DNA of 64,000 nucleotides from Bacillota bacterium (lineage in GTDB: Bacteria; Bacillota; Clostridia; Christensenellales; Borkfalkiaceae). The position numbers and the translations under genes are program-made. The notes under the pieces are model-generated. The model saw only the letters and a program-made list of their open reading frames with translations, was not told the origin of the DNA and did no database searches. Location: positions 62,001 to 126,000 of the forward strand of contig JAHZBZ010000002.1 of NCBI GenBank assembly GCA_019423125.1, read 5' to 3'. Within the stretch, counting starts at the first letter, position 1, and each line of letters starts with the position of its first letter. Below, piece after piece: positions 8,879 to 17,380 of the stretch.

Positions 8879-9523
8879 TCAGACGGCCTGAGAAAACAGG
8901 CCGAAAATATCCGAAAAGAATCCCCTGAACGCCATAGACCAACCTGTCACGACTCCTTCGACGTCACTGATGGAAAAGGTGCCCATCAGACGGCTGTCCA
9001 TGCTGACGGGACGGTTGTCGCCGAGGACATAGATCTCCCCATCGTCCACAGTCAAAGGATGAATGTATTCCGACCAGGAAATGCCGTCGAGATATGGTTC
9101 TTCGACCAGCTGGTATTTGTCTGTTCCGGCATCCTGTCTGTATAGTTTTCCGTTTTCCGCATAGATACTGTCACCGGGAAGACCGATGACACGCTTGATG
9201 ATACGGTCCGCATCAAAATTCGGGAAAGAAATATCCGACGTGTCGATGACGACGATATCACCATGTTCGGGCGATGCAAAAGTATTGATAAAAAGATAAT
9301 CTCCGCCCTTATATGTTCCGTCGCTTTGACGGACGCCGCCATACAAAGTCGGATACATCGAAGAGCCTGAGACCTGTACGCCGATGAAAACGGAGGAAAA
9401 CAATACGGTGATCGTGAGAACGACCGCAAGCAGGACGGCAAAGAACCGAAGGGTAGAAAAAAAATTTTTGTAAGGCTCGCGGCGTTCCGTGAGCAATTCT
9501 CCGTATACAGTATCGTCGTTCAT
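8879..9523 (-). CDS. lepB: Signal peptidase I
   Basis: A 214-residue type I signal peptidase removing signal peptides from exported proteins. One N-terminal membrane helix (FFAVLLAVVLTITVLFSSVF, about residues 28-47) precedes the catalytic box with Ser in GSSMYPTLYGG, and Lys in the RIIKRVIGLPGDSI box; GDNRPVSMDSRLMG is box E. A second hydrophobic patch near the C-terminus (WSMAFRGFFSDIFGLF) is unusual but may be peripheral. The ATG (9521-9523) overlaps the DUF951 stop as ATGA, with AAGGAG before it. Confidence 0.95.
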   Translation of the reverse strand: MNDDTVYGELLTERREPYKNFFSTLRFFAVLLAVVLTITVLFSSVFIGVQVSGSSMYPTLYGGVRQSDGTYKGGDYLFINTFASPEHGDIVVIDTSDISFPNFDADRIIKRVIGLPGDSIYAENGKLYRQDAGTDKYQLVEEPYLDGISWSEYIHPLTVDDGEIYVLGDNRPVSMDSRLMGTFSISDVEGVVTGWSMAFRGFFSDIFGLFSQAV

Positions 9524-9702
9524 TGCGAGCTCCTTGTCTTTTTTACGGCACGGTTGAATTCTTCGGCGGAGAGCATCACAACGCGCCCGCATTTGTCGCA
9601 GCGGATCTTGAAATCTGCGCCCGTACGAACGATCGTCCAGCAGTCACCGCCGCATGGATGCTTCTTTTTCGTGATGATCTTGTCTCCTACTGAGTATTGC
9701 AT
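9520..9702 (-). CDS. DUF951 family small zinc-ribbon-like protein
   Basis: A 60-residue protein with the DUF951 signature: KKKHPCGGDCWTIVRTGADFKIRCDKCGR. Four cysteines in two pairs suggest a zinc ribbon, possibly nucleic-acid binding; the role is not established. The stop overlaps the signal peptidase start by four bases (ATGA), indicating translational coupling. In other Bacillota this gene is often near chromosome-partitioning or ychF genes; here it is in a different context. Confidence 0.88.
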   Translation of the reverse strand: MQYSVGDKIITKKKHPCGGDCWTIVRTGADFKIRCDKCGRVVMLSAEEFNRAVKKTRSSQ

Positions 9703-9734
9703 ATTTTTCCTCTTTTAAAAACAAGAAAAATAAT

Positions 9735-11420
9735 TTAGAGCCAAATCAGATTGTTGACGAGATACTTGTCTTCCGAGTAAAAAGTGATACTCTTCGCCTC
9801 GTTGATCTGGCCGAGCGGCTTATTGACCGCATTTTTAAAATCCTTTGCGCTCAGTGTATGCGCCGACCAGCGTTCCCCGCCCGACAGACGCAACTCACAG
9901 GAATATTTCTCCTGCATTCCGTTTTTGTTTGCAAAAATCGCAAGTTGCAGGATACAGGGAGAAGGCGCGTAGACGTCAAATTTCAAAAGTGCGTTTTCCG
10001 CAGGGCGGAAACGTTCGTCATTGATACGGTATAGTTTGAGTCCGTAAGCGGAATAAATGCCCTCGATTCCGAACGGCCCCTTGACGATCTGCACAGGCGG
10101 GACGCTGTTGTCAAGGAAACAGTTTGCCAGAACTTTTTTGTCAAAGCGATCGATCGTAAAGGAATTGGAATCAGTCTCACTGCTGTACAGGACTCTGCAT
10201 TCTGCGACCTGATTTGTATATTTTTTCTCCAGCCGCTTTACTGCGATCTTGGAGGAGACCGCAAAACCGCAGCTGTATTTCGCCTTGGCAAAGACAAAGA
10301 CGCGCGAAGAATTTTTATAGGCGTCGAGACGGAAGATCTGTTCATCCTCCCCTTCCGAACGTTTGCATTCGCATTTTCTCCAATCACGCGTCGCGGAGTC
10401 GAGATTGTCTTCCGCCATATAGACGTCACAATATTTGACTTCGCCGTTCGGGTCAAATTTGATTCGGGCGACCAGCTCGCCTTCATCCTCCTCGATACCG
10501 ATATCGACGGGCGTGGGGATAAACACCTCACGGCCTTTGAGGAACTTGTCGATAAACAGATCGAGATCGTTCAGTCCGGTGTTGCCGATGTGTCCGTCGT
10601 AGCGTGCGGTGAAATAAAATGTCTTGAGCATCTCCGCGTTGATGCGGGCGAATGTGTCGAAAGCGCGGTCTGCATCAAATCTGCTGTCGTTCGTGGAGCA
10701 AAGCATGAGAACGGGGCAGCGCACGTTCTGCGCGTATGCCTGTGCGTCGACTGCGGCAAGGAAGCGATATCTCTCATCGTTCATGCGAAGCTCGGTGGAA
10801 TCGCCGAACTTGTTGATGCCTCGGTATGCCCTCCAGCCGCCCGCGCAGACGGGGATCGCGCATTTAAGATCGGAACATGTCGCGGCAAGTTGCCAGAGGA
10901 CATCGCCGCCTGCACGAAGACCGATCGCCCCGATGCTCCCCACTTGCGGAAGAGTTTTCAGGTATTCCACGCAATAGCGGGAAACCGCGACCCATTCGTA
11001 CCAAGAAGTTTCCCGCGCGGTCTCGTCGGCATAATCGATGTGCCGTTCCGCTTTTGCGGTGTTTGCGTAGGCGACGGCATTCGGATAGACGGTGTAATTT
11101 TCCGTCCCCTCCCATTCTCCGCGGTAATCGGGCATAAGAACTGCGTAGCCTTTTTTCACAAAACGGCGTACGATCGCCTCGTCCGCGGTGCAGGATGCGT
11201 CCGGCAGAAGCAGGATCGTCGGGAAATTGTTTTTGCCCTCGGGAAACCCGAACAGAGCAAAAATATTTACCCGCTCATCGCCTACTGCCCTGCCGAAAAA
11301 GCGAAGGCTCTGCAGGCACATCCCGTCTTCGCTTCTGCTTTCCAGAACCGTACAGCTTGGCGGAAGCGAAGCGTCAAAATCGTTCCACAGCGTGACAGGC
11401 GTTAAAATTATATTTGACAA
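9735..11420 (-). CDS. Alpha/beta-hydrolase-like protein lacking the nucleophile
   Basis: A 561-residue protein with an alpha/beta-hydrolase (acyl-peptidase/acetyl-xylan-esterase-like) domain over roughly residues 60-300: FPTILLLPDASC, GYAVLMPDYRGEWEG, then the expected nucleophile elbow IGAIGLRAGG. At the position of the catalytic Ser in G-x-S-x-G there is Arg169. The candidate acid Asp245 (CSTNDSRFDADRAF) and His277 (DGHIGNTG) remain. The C-terminal half (about 310-561) is beta-rich, galactose-binding-like in appearance, and unidentified. No signal peptide is seen. The start is TTG at 11418-11420 with GGAGAG 9 nt upstream. It probably heads the minus-strand run that follows. Confidence 0.7.
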   Translation of the reverse strand: MSNIILTPVTLWNDFDASLPPSCTVLESRSEDGMCLQSLRFFGRAVGDERVNIFALFGFPEGKNNFPTILLLPDASCTADEAIVRRFVKKGYAVLMPDYRGEWEGTENYTVYPNAVAYANTAKAERHIDYADETARETSWYEWVAVSRYCVEYLKTLPQVGSIGAIGLRAGGDVLWQLAATCSDLKCAIPVCAGGWRAYRGINKFGDSTELRMNDERYRFLAAVDAQAYAQNVRCPVLMLCSTNDSRFDADRAFDTFARINAEMLKTFYFTARYDGHIGNTGLNDLDLFIDKFLKGREVFIPTPVDIGIEEDEGELVARIKFDPNGEVKYCDVYMAEDNLDSATRDWRKCECKRSEGEDEQIFRLDAYKNSSRVFVFAKAKYSCGFAVSSKIAVKRLEKKYTNQVAECRVLYSSETDSNSFTIDRFDKKVLANCFLDNSVPPVQIVKGPFGIEGIYSAYGLKLYRINDERFRPAENALLKFDVYAPSPCILQLAIFANKNGMQEKYSCELRLSGGERWSAHTLSAKDFKNAVNKPLGQINEAKSITFYSEDKYLVNNLIWL

Positions 11421-11600
11421 GATACAAAACTCTCCGTTAAAATAATAGATCTATCTGAAACGGGGGCATACCCCGGAAAGCTTTTCTCAAGGCGGCGGAG
11501 CGAAAATCTGCAAAAAAAGGAATTAAGTCGACGGCGTTTGCTCTGTGCGACGCGAAAGCGCAAAAAAGCGAAAAACAACGCTGAAATGAGAAAAAATGCC

Positions 11601-11629
11601 TTGATTTTCAAGAGAATAATTTATATAAT
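11601..11629 (+). promoter_or_regulatory. SigA-type promoter for the dnaD-like gene
   Basis: TTGATT at 11601-11606 and TATAAT at 11624-11629 with a 17-bp spacer, about 50 bp upstream of the ATG at 11680. The 240-bp spacer between the two divergent genes shows no other signal. Confidence 0.7.
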
Positions 11630-11679
11630 AGTATAGCGCAAAACCGAAAATAAATCAAGCGTTGCGCGGAGTTTTACCG

Positions 11680-13443
11680 ATGGGATTTTGTTCATACTCA
11701 AAGGAGTTTTCCCTTTCCTCTTACACAAATGTGGAAAATCAATTTATTACCAAATATATGCCGCTGGCGGACGGAGATGCAGTCAAAGCGTACTTGTTCG
11801 GACTTTATCTCTGCCAGAACGTACAGGGAGAGTACACCCTTGCCGAAGCGGCGGCGGCCCTTTCCCTTTCCGAGGAAAAGCTTGTCGATCTGTTCCGCTT
11901 CTGGGAGGACTTTGATCTGTTGGAGATCCTCTCCTATCAGCCCTTTTCCGTGCGCTACTTCCCTGCGGACTACGCGAAGGGAAAACCCAAGCGCATCAAA
12001 GCCGAAAAATACTCCGATTTCAATCGTGCGCTTCAATCCCTTTTGCCGCGCAAGATGATCTCTTCCAACGAGTTCATGAAGTTTTTTTCGGTAATGGAAG
12101 AGTATTCCATCAAGCCCGAAGCAATGCTTCTCATCGTGCGCTACTGCATCGACCTCAAGGGCGAAAACATTGCACAGAACTATATCCTGCAGGTCGCAAA
12201 AAATTTTGCCGCCGAAGGTGTTACTACCGTGGAGCGGATCGAAGAAAAGCTCTCAGATTATGTCGTGCAGAGCGGTGATGTCGCTTCCGTCCTCCGCGCA
12301 CTCGGTTCCTCGAAAAAGCCCGAACCCGACGATTATAAACTGCTCAAAACCTGGAAAGACGATCTCGGCTTTGAGCTCGAAGCCATCCTTTTCACTGCGT
12401 CGCTTGTCAAAAAAGGAGGCTCTGCAAGGCTTGACGAAACACTTCGCGAACTCTATGCGAACAGAAAATTCGATCCCGCGGAGATCCGTGACTATCTGTC
12501 GCGCAAGACACAGATCCGTGAGCTGACTATCTCGCTCGCAAAGGAACTCGGCGTCTATTGTCAGGTCGTCGATCCGTACATCGACAATTTTGTCAGCGGT
12601 TGGCTCGCCGCAGGATTCGACGATGCGTCCCTTCTCAATCTCGCAAAATATTGTTTCAAACGCGAGAGAAAATCCTTCGAGAAAATGGATGAACTTTTGA
12701 AAAAGCTCATTGACCTCGGAGTGATTTCTGCAGAGAGCATCGTGGCATACATGGAGAGTGAAGCGCGCGAACAGGAGTTTGCGGCGGAGATCCTGCGTCT
12801 CGCCGGCGTCACGCGTCGCGCGAACAATTGGGACCGTGAATGTCTGCGTCGCTGGCGCAGCTGGAATTTTTCTGACGAAATGATCCGTCTTGCGGCGGAG
12901 ACGGCGAACGGCAAGACCTCCCCCATCCCATACATGAATACCGTGCTTTCTTCGTGGAAGGCAAAAGAGATCTTCAGTCCTGAGCAGATCACGCAGGAAA
13001 CGGTTCGCCCTGCGACGCGCGCCGAGCGGGACGAAGAACTGCGCAAAAAAATCAGGAACTACTATTTCAATCTCCGAGAAAAAGCGGAAGACCGCGCCGA
13101 ACATTACAGAAAGCGCGCGCGCGGCAATGCGGATTTTGTTCGGAACGAGGAAGAGATCCGATCCGCAGAGATTCGCCTTGCAAAGGCGGAAGCGCTTGGA
13201 GGCGAAGTCGAAAAGCTCTCCGAAGAGCTCAAAACTTTGCGTGCAGAACGCGCAAAACTGCTCGCAGAGATGAAACTGACCGAAGAAATGCTTGTTCCGC
13301 AATACCGCTGCAAAAAATGCAAGGACACGGGATTTGACGAAAACGGGAATATCTGCGAATGTTACAAGCGCTTCGTACAGGACGCGAGCGACGAAAAAAA
13401 GCTGGAAAACATCCTCGACGTCTATTCAAACATAGACCTGTAA
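11680..13443 (+). CDS. DnaD-like replication protein ending in a helicase-loader zinc module
   Basis: A 587-residue protein. The N-terminal winged-helix region (about 10-110, FITKYMPLADGDAVKAYLFGLYL) and DnaD C-terminal-type helices (MEEYSIKPEAMLLIVRYCIDLKGENIAQNYILQVAKNF; later NWDRECLRRWRSWNFSDEMIRLA) mark it as a DnaD/DnaB2 family primosomal protein. Beyond that, about residues 450-540 form a charged coiled coil and C544-x2-C547-x11-C559-x-C561 (RCKKCKDTGF...ICECYK) follows. This pattern normally opens DnaC/DnaI-type helicase loaders, yet the frame stops about 25 residues later without an AAA+ domain. The ATG at 11680 has GGAG 8 nt upstream. Confidence 0.85.
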   Translation: MGFCSYSKEFSLSSYTNVENQFITKYMPLADGDAVKAYLFGLYLCQNVQGEYTLAEAAAALSLSEEKLVDLFRFWEDFDLLEILSYQPFSVRYFPADYAKGKPKRIKAEKYSDFNRALQSLLPRKMISSNEFMKFFSVMEEYSIKPEAMLLIVRYCIDLKGENIAQNYILQVAKNFAAEGVTTVERIEEKLSDYVVQSGDVASVLRALGSSKKPEPDDYKLLKTWKDDLGFELEAILFTASLVKKGGSARLDETLRELYANRKFDPAEIRDYLSRKTQIRELTISLAKELGVYCQVVDPYIDNFVSGWLAAGFDDASLLNLAKYCFKRERKSFEKMDELLKKLIDLGVISAESIVAYMESEAREQEFAAEILRLAGVTRRANNWDRECLRRWRSWNFSDEMIRLAAETANGKTSPIPYMNTVLSSWKAKEIFSPEQITQETVRPATRAERDEELRKKIRNYYFNLREKAEDRAEHYRKRARGNADFVRNEEEIRSAEIRLAKAEALGGEVEKLSEELKTLRAERAKLLAEMKLTEEMLVPQYRCKKCKDTGFDENGNICECYKRFVQDASDEKKLENILDVYSNIDL

Positions 13444-13481
13444 CAGGATTTTCCGTGCGTCTCGACAAAATTATGCCATAG

Positions 13482-13519
13482 AAAAAGAGACCGCTTCCGA
13501 GTGGAAGCGGTCTCTTTTT
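13482..13519. terminator. Bidirectional terminator
   Basis: A 12-bp perfect stem (13487-13498 with 13503-13514) and GAGT loop, flanked by A5 and T5, between convergent genes (dnaD-like on plus, 4-Cys protein on minus). It partly covers the end of the minus-strand gene. Confidence 0.9.
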
Positions 13520-13751
13520 ACTTTGCGCGGCGCTTTGCCGCAGTCTCTTTTTTGGCAGTGACGCGGACGGCGGGAGCTTTCACGGTCTCCGTCTTCGCGT
13601 AGAATTGCGTGTATGCATTTGCGCAGGGAAAGCGTTTGTCCTTGTCACACTTGACGCAATACGGGAATTCCCCGCAAACGTCTCTCTGCTTTTTCTGGCT
13701 TTCGTACCACTTGTCATCGTCAAGCGATGCCTGCAATTTTTCAAGTTCCAT
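13518..13751 (-). CDS. Small four-cysteine hypothetical protein
   Basis: A 77-residue protein of unknown function. The N-terminal half has four Cys in VCGEFPYCVKCDKDKRFPCANAY, a spacing compatible with one zinc site, followed by a basic Lys/Arg/Ala-rich tail (TAKKETAAKRRAK), so nucleic-acid binding is conceivable. The ATG at 13749-13751 has GGAGG with 8 nt spacing. It has its own promoter with an overlapping palindrome and a strong terminator, so it is a single-gene unit. The family was not recognised. Confidence 0.75.
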   Translation of the reverse strand: MELEKLQASLDDDKWYESQKKQRDVCGEFPYCVKCDKDKRFPCANAYTQFYAKTETVKAPAVRVTAKKETAAKRRAK

Positions 13752-13802
13752 GATCGATCTCCTCCGTGATAGCTTTCATCATTTCCTGCCTGATCGGATA
13801 CG

Positions 13803-13831
13803 ATTATAGACCAGAATTTCACAAAAATCAA
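13803..13831 (-). promoter_or_regulatory. SigA-type promoter for the four-Cys protein gene
   Basis: On the minus strand, TTGATT (13826-13831), a 17-bp spacer and TATAAT (13803-13808), about 52 bp before the ATG. The -35 box lies in the centre of the palindrome at 13816-13846. Confidence 0.75.
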
Positions 13832-13846
13832 TCATTTTTGTGAAAT
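13816..13846. promoter_or_regulatory. Operator-like palindrome
   Basis: Perfect 13-bp inverted repeat ATTTCACAAAAAT / ATTTTTGTGAAAT separated by 5 bp. It overlaps the -35 box of the four-Cys gene, which suggests a repressor site. No U-tract follows on either strand, which argues against a terminator for the upstream hydrolase gene. Confidence 0.6.
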
Positions 13847-13904
13847 CCGCGTGTTTTTTTCATTAAAAAAAGAGAAGTTGTTACAAAATCAACAAAAATG
13901 TCGT

Positions 13905-14936
13905 CTATCTTTTGACCCCGCACACTTCGTCGCAGAAACGGAGCATGTAATCCATGACCGCAGGATCTTCCTGCGTCATTTTTTTGTAATCGGCTTCGGC
14001 GTACAACTTCTTTGCGAGCGCGATGTCTTTTTTGCGGAGAGCCTTTCCTACCGCGGAAAAAGTGTCGTTCATGTATTGTTCCGCCTCACGTGTAAGATAG
14101 ACGTTATGCCCCATCTCGGGCAAAAGGAGAAACCGCACGTTCGGCATCCCCGCTGTCGCCTTCCTGATCCTTGCGCCGTTGTATGAGTATGGAACGACGT
14201 CATCCGCGCCTCCATAGACGAGGCAGACGGGCAGATTCGTCTTTTTGAGCGAGCGGATACTGTTGACGTTTGCATTTTTTTTGAATTTGATCGCATTGTA
14301 CACGCGGATGAATGCACTCGTAAAGGCACAGAGCGGCGGAAATTTTGCAAAAGCTTTATGAGCGATCGCGGGGGCACCGGCGACAAACCCGCACATCGCA
14401 ACCGCTCCGCAGATGTCCTCACAGTGCCCCATTGCATTCAGAACGGAAAAGCCGCCCCATGAGTGCCCGACGAGCACCTTTTTATAGGCTGAGAGCTGTT
14501 CGTCTTTGCGGGCAAATTTTTCCGCCGCAATCAGGTCGATCGGCCCCTGGTCAAATCCGCCGAGCATCTTTCCGTCGCTCTTGCCGCAGCCTGTGCAATC
14601 GTAAGCGAGGACAAGATAACCGCGAGAGGCAAAAAAAGCGATCTCCGTCATGTAAGCCGTGTGCCCTGCTCCGAACCCGTGCGCAAAGATCACGACGCCG
14701 CGCGGCTCCGTTTCCTTGAATGAGTAGACAAACCCGCGAAGAACTCTTTCTCCGTCGGTGCAAAACGAGACAGGACGGGCGTCCATCCCGAAATCCTCTG
14801 CAGAATAGTATCGGACGTTCGGATTGCCGTCAAAACGCCTCCTGAACATGATGTGGACCGCAAGCGCGGACAGAACGATAAAGGCGATCAATACCGCGGC
14901 AACGACAGATGCGGCGATGATCAGACCAAGAAGCAT
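13905..14936 (-). CDS. Membrane-anchored alpha/beta hydrolase
   Basis: A 343-residue serine hydrolase of the lysophospholipase/peptidase S9-like group, probably acting at the outer face or membrane interface. An N-terminal hydrophobic helix (residues 1-30, LIIAASVVAAVLIAFIVLSAL) is followed by VIFAHGFGAGHTAYMTE, YDCTGCGKSDG, nucleophile elbow VLVGHSWGGFSV, acid region VYGGADDVVPY and His in LPEMGHNVYL. Thus a full Ser-Asp-His triad is visible. The substrate is unknown. GAGGA precedes the ATG. It is transcribed alone from a consensus promoter, divergent from the NlpC/P60 gene. Confidence 0.88.
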   Translation of the reverse strand: MLLGLIIAASVVAAVLIAFIVLSALAVHIMFRRRFDGNPNVRYYSAEDFGMDARPVSFCTDGERVLRGFVYSFKETEPRGVVIFAHGFGAGHTAYMTEIAFFASRGYLVLAYDCTGCGKSDGKMLGGFDQGPIDLIAAEKFARKDEQLSAYKKVLVGHSWGGFSVLNAMGHCEDICGAVAMCGFVAGAPAIAHKAFAKFPPLCAFTSAFIRVYNAIKFKKNANVNSIRSLKKTNLPVCLVYGGADDVVPYSYNGARIRKATAGMPNVRFLLLPEMGHNVYLTREAEQYMNDTFSAVGKALRKKDIALAKKLYAEADYKKMTQEDPAVMDYMLRFCDEVCGVKR

Positions 14937-14965
14937 GTTGATTCCTCTTTTTTTGTTTTCTTTCC

Positions 14966-14994
14966 ATTATATAGCAACACGCGCGGGATGTCAA
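14966..14994 (-). promoter_or_regulatory. Consensus SigA promoter for the hydrolase gene
   Basis: Minus strand TTGACA (14989-14994), 17-bp spacer, TATAAT (14966-14971): a full consensus match 30 bp before the ATG. Confidence 0.85.
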
Positions 14995-15057
14995 ACAGCT
15001 TTTTCCCTTTAACTTTTAATGCTGGATGCGGTTTACATCATTGCCAAAAATTTTGCG

Positions 15058-15086
15058 TTGCATCGTTGCATATTTTTTGTTAGAAT
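15058..15086 (+). promoter_or_regulatory. Promoter for the NlpC/P60 lipoprotein gene
   Basis: TTGCAT (15058-15063), 17-bp spacer, TAGAAT (15081-15086), followed by a GGAGG ribosome site and the ATG at 15108. Confidence 0.65.
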
Positions 15087-15107
15087 AGACATCGGAGGTA
15101 AACGACA

Positions 15108-15959
15108 ATGAAAAAGATCACAACACAAGTTTTATCCGTGATGCTTGTTGCGGTCCTGCTGGGCAGTTATCTTTCGGCATGCGTATTGCCGTTCTTCCTG
15201 AAAGATCCTTCCCTGTCGGCACCGGAAGTCATCCAACCCGAACAGCCGGAGTCTTCACCCGAAGAGCTCCCTCAAGATCCGGAACCTGAACCGGAGCCTG
15301 AACCCGAACCCGCTCCGATGCTCGCACAATATGTCCGTGCAAAAGTAAACGGTCTTCTCGTTCGCAGCGGCCCGGGCACAAATTATTCTTCTCTCGGTTC
15401 ACTCGGCAAAGGCGATATGGTAACCCTTGTCACAAAAGAAGGCGACTGGTACAAGACGAGATACAGAAACAAAACGGCGTATGTGAGCGCAGGCGCTTCG
15501 TATACTGAAACGGTGAGCATGTTGATGCATCCGCTCGATGAAGTCGAACAGGTCATCGAGCACGGACTTTCTCTCCTCGGACATCCCTATGTGTACGGCG
15601 CAACGAGGCTGCATGACGGCAAAGGCAACTTCCTGAAAAACTTCGACTCTTCCAAATATGATTGCTCTTCGCTGACGCAATACATATATTACAAGGGCGC
15701 GGGAATCCTTTTGGATGTCACGACCCGCACTCAGGTCAAACAGGGAAAATATGTTGCGCGTGCAGACATCCGGCGCGGCGATCTTATGTTTTTCACCAAT
15801 TCCCAGCGTTACAACAACACGGGAACGGAACGGATCGGACATGTTGCAATGTATCTCGGAGACAACTACATTCTTCATACCGCGTCCGATCATGCGGTCA
15901 TCGAGCAGATCAGCGCAACGCGCTGGAGCTATTATATCGAAACAAGGCGGTTTCTCTAA
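15108..15959 (+). CDS. SH3-NlpC/P60 lipoprotein (peptidoglycan endopeptidase)
   Basis: A 283-residue secreted cell-wall hydrolase. The signal peptide ends in lipobox LSAC (Cys about 25), then a Pro/Glu-rich spacer including repeated EPEPEP, a bacterial SH3 domain (VNGLLVRSGPGTNYSSLGSLGKGDMV..., about 75-130) and an NlpC/P60 domain (about 145-283). Catalytic Cys lies in YDCSSLTQYIYY and His in IGHVAMYLGDNYILHTA. NlpC/P60 enzymes cleave D-Glu/mDAP-type peptide bonds. It is probably tethered to the membrane with the spacer crossing the wall. The gene stands alone between two promoters. Confidence 0.92.
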   Translation: MKKITTQVLSVMLVAVLLGSYLSACVLPFFLKDPSLSAPEVIQPEQPESSPEELPQDPEPEPEPEPEPAPMLAQYVRAKVNGLLVRSGPGTNYSSLGSLGKGDMVTLVTKEGDWYKTRYRNKTAYVSAGASYTETVSMLMHPLDEVEQVIEHGLSLLGHPYVYGATRLHDGKGNFLKNFDSSKYDCSSLTQYIYYKGAGILLDVTTRTQVKQGKYVARADIRRGDLMFFTNSQRYNNTGTERIGHVAMYLGDNYILHTASDHAVIEQISATRWSYYIETRRFL

Positions 15960-16017
15960 AAATCTTCGATTAAATTTGTGAATGTATTGAAAATTGTTTT
16001 CTATTTCTGCGCAATTA

Positions 16018-16026
16018 TGCTATAAT
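16018..16026 (+). promoter_or_regulatory. Extended -10 promoter for the CorC-like gene
   Basis: TGC followed by TATAAT (16021-16026), 66 bp before the ATG. The -35 region (TTTCTA at 17-bp spacing) is weak, as usual for extended -10 promoters. Confidence 0.55.
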
Positions 16027-16091
16027 GTTTAGCAATAATATTGTTCGGGCTTTTTCAGGAAAGCTCAACGCATCGGAGGTTTTTTAGATCT

Positions 16092-17369
16092 ATGGGCGAA
16101 TCTGCCCCATTATTGATTGCGATAATCATACTGTTATTGCTTTCCGGCTTTTTTTCGTCGATGGAAACGGCGTATTCCTGCTCCAATAAACTCAAACTCA
16201 AGACGATGATCGCAAACGGCAACAAAAAAGCCGAAAAGGTCCTCGATCTCACCGAAAATTTCGACAAGCTCATCTCGACCATCCTCGTCGGGAACAACAT
16301 CGTAAACATCACCACAACATCGCTCGCAGGACTCTTTTTTGCGCAGCTGATCGTGAACAACACAAGCCTTGCGGCGACAGTCTCCACTATCGTGACGACC
16401 GTTGCGGTCCTCATTTTCGGCGAGATCACGCCAAAAATGCTTGCAAAGGTCTATCCCGAGCGATTTGCGATGGCGGGATATGCCCTGATCAAATTCTTTT
16501 CGTATCTGCTCTTTCCCATCAACATCATCTTCGCGGGATATAAATTTATCCTCTCCAAGATCTTCAAGCTCAAAAGCGAAGAGGTCGTCACCGAAGACGA
16601 GATCATCACGATGGTTGAAGAGGCACGTGAAGGCGGCACCCTCAAACAGGACGAATCCAAACTCATTCGCTCGGTCATTGAATTTGACGACCTTGAGGTG
16701 GGAGACATCCTTACTCCCCGCGTTAATATTGTCGCTGTCAGCGTCGACACGCCGCTTGACAGCATCAAAGATATCTTTCTGAATTCGGGGTTGTCTAGGC
16801 TGCCCGTCTATCGCGGCACTATGGACACCATCGTCGGAATCATGCACGAAAAAGATTTTTTTGCCGTCTATCTCAGCGACAAAAAATCCATCGACAGCGC
16901 TTACCACGAAGTCACTTATACGACCGAACACATCAAGATCTCCGTGCTTCTCAAACAGCTCCAGCGCGAAAAGTCGCACATGGCGATCGTCTTGGATGAG
17001 TACGGCGGGACGCTCGGCGTCATTACGCTTGAGGATATCCTTGAAGAACTTGTCGGCGAGATCTGGGACGAACACGACGAAGAGGTAAACTATTTTAAGC
17101 CTGTCTCCGATGACTGTGACATCGTCAATGCAGAAGCCGACCTGAGCGATTTTTATTCCTATTATAAGATCACGGACGACGAATACGGTTTTGATGCAAA
17201 CACGGTCAGCGGCTGGGTGATCGAACAGCTTGGCGAGATCCCCAGCGTCGGCAAGAAGTTTTCTTTCGCAAACCTCGACATCGAAGTGACAAAGGCGACC
17301 GAAAAGAAAGTTCTTGAACTGAAAGTAACGAAACATGCTCCGCAGGAAGAAGAAGCGGAAGAAGAATGA
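16092..17369 (+). CDS. CorC/HlyC family membrane protein with CBS domains
   Basis: A 425-residue member of the CNNM/CorC group, linked in other bacteria to Mg2+/Co2+ efflux. The N-terminal DUF21 transmembrane domain (about 1-180) begins APLLIAIIILLLLSGFFSSMETAYS; two CBS domains follow (DLEVGDILTPRVNIVAV..., LDEYGGTLGVITLEDILEELVGEIWDE), then a C-terminal CorC/HlyC domain (about 340-425) with an acidic EEEAEEE end. The chosen ATG is preceded by GGAGG at a long 12-nt spacing; an upstream in-frame start gives no hydrophobic N-terminus. Confidence 0.92.
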   Translation: MGESAPLLIAIIILLLLSGFFSSMETAYSCSNKLKLKTMIANGNKKAEKVLDLTENFDKLISTILVGNNIVNITTTSLAGLFFAQLIVNNTSLAATVSTIVTTVAVLIFGEITPKMLAKVYPERFAMAGYALIKFFSYLLFPINIIFAGYKFILSKIFKLKSEEVVTEDEIITMVEEAREGGTLKQDESKLIRSVIEFDDLEVGDILTPRVNIVAVSVDTPLDSIKDIFLNSGLSRLPVYRGTMDTIVGIMHEKDFFAVYLSDKKSIDSAYHEVTYTTEHIKISVLLKQLQREKSHMAIVLDEYGGTLGVITLEDILEELVGEIWDEHDEEVNYFKPVSDDCDIVNAEADLSDFYSYYKITDDEYGFDANTVSGWVIEQLGEIPSVGKKFSFANLDIEVTKATEKKVLELKVTKHAPQEEEAEEE

Positions 17370-17380
17370 TCTTAAAACGA

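Noticed and set aside
8879..9592. Longer signal peptidase start at 9592
   Set aside because: The extension overlaps DUF951 and lacks family similarity; the ATG at 9523 has AAGGAG and the coupled ATGA overlap.
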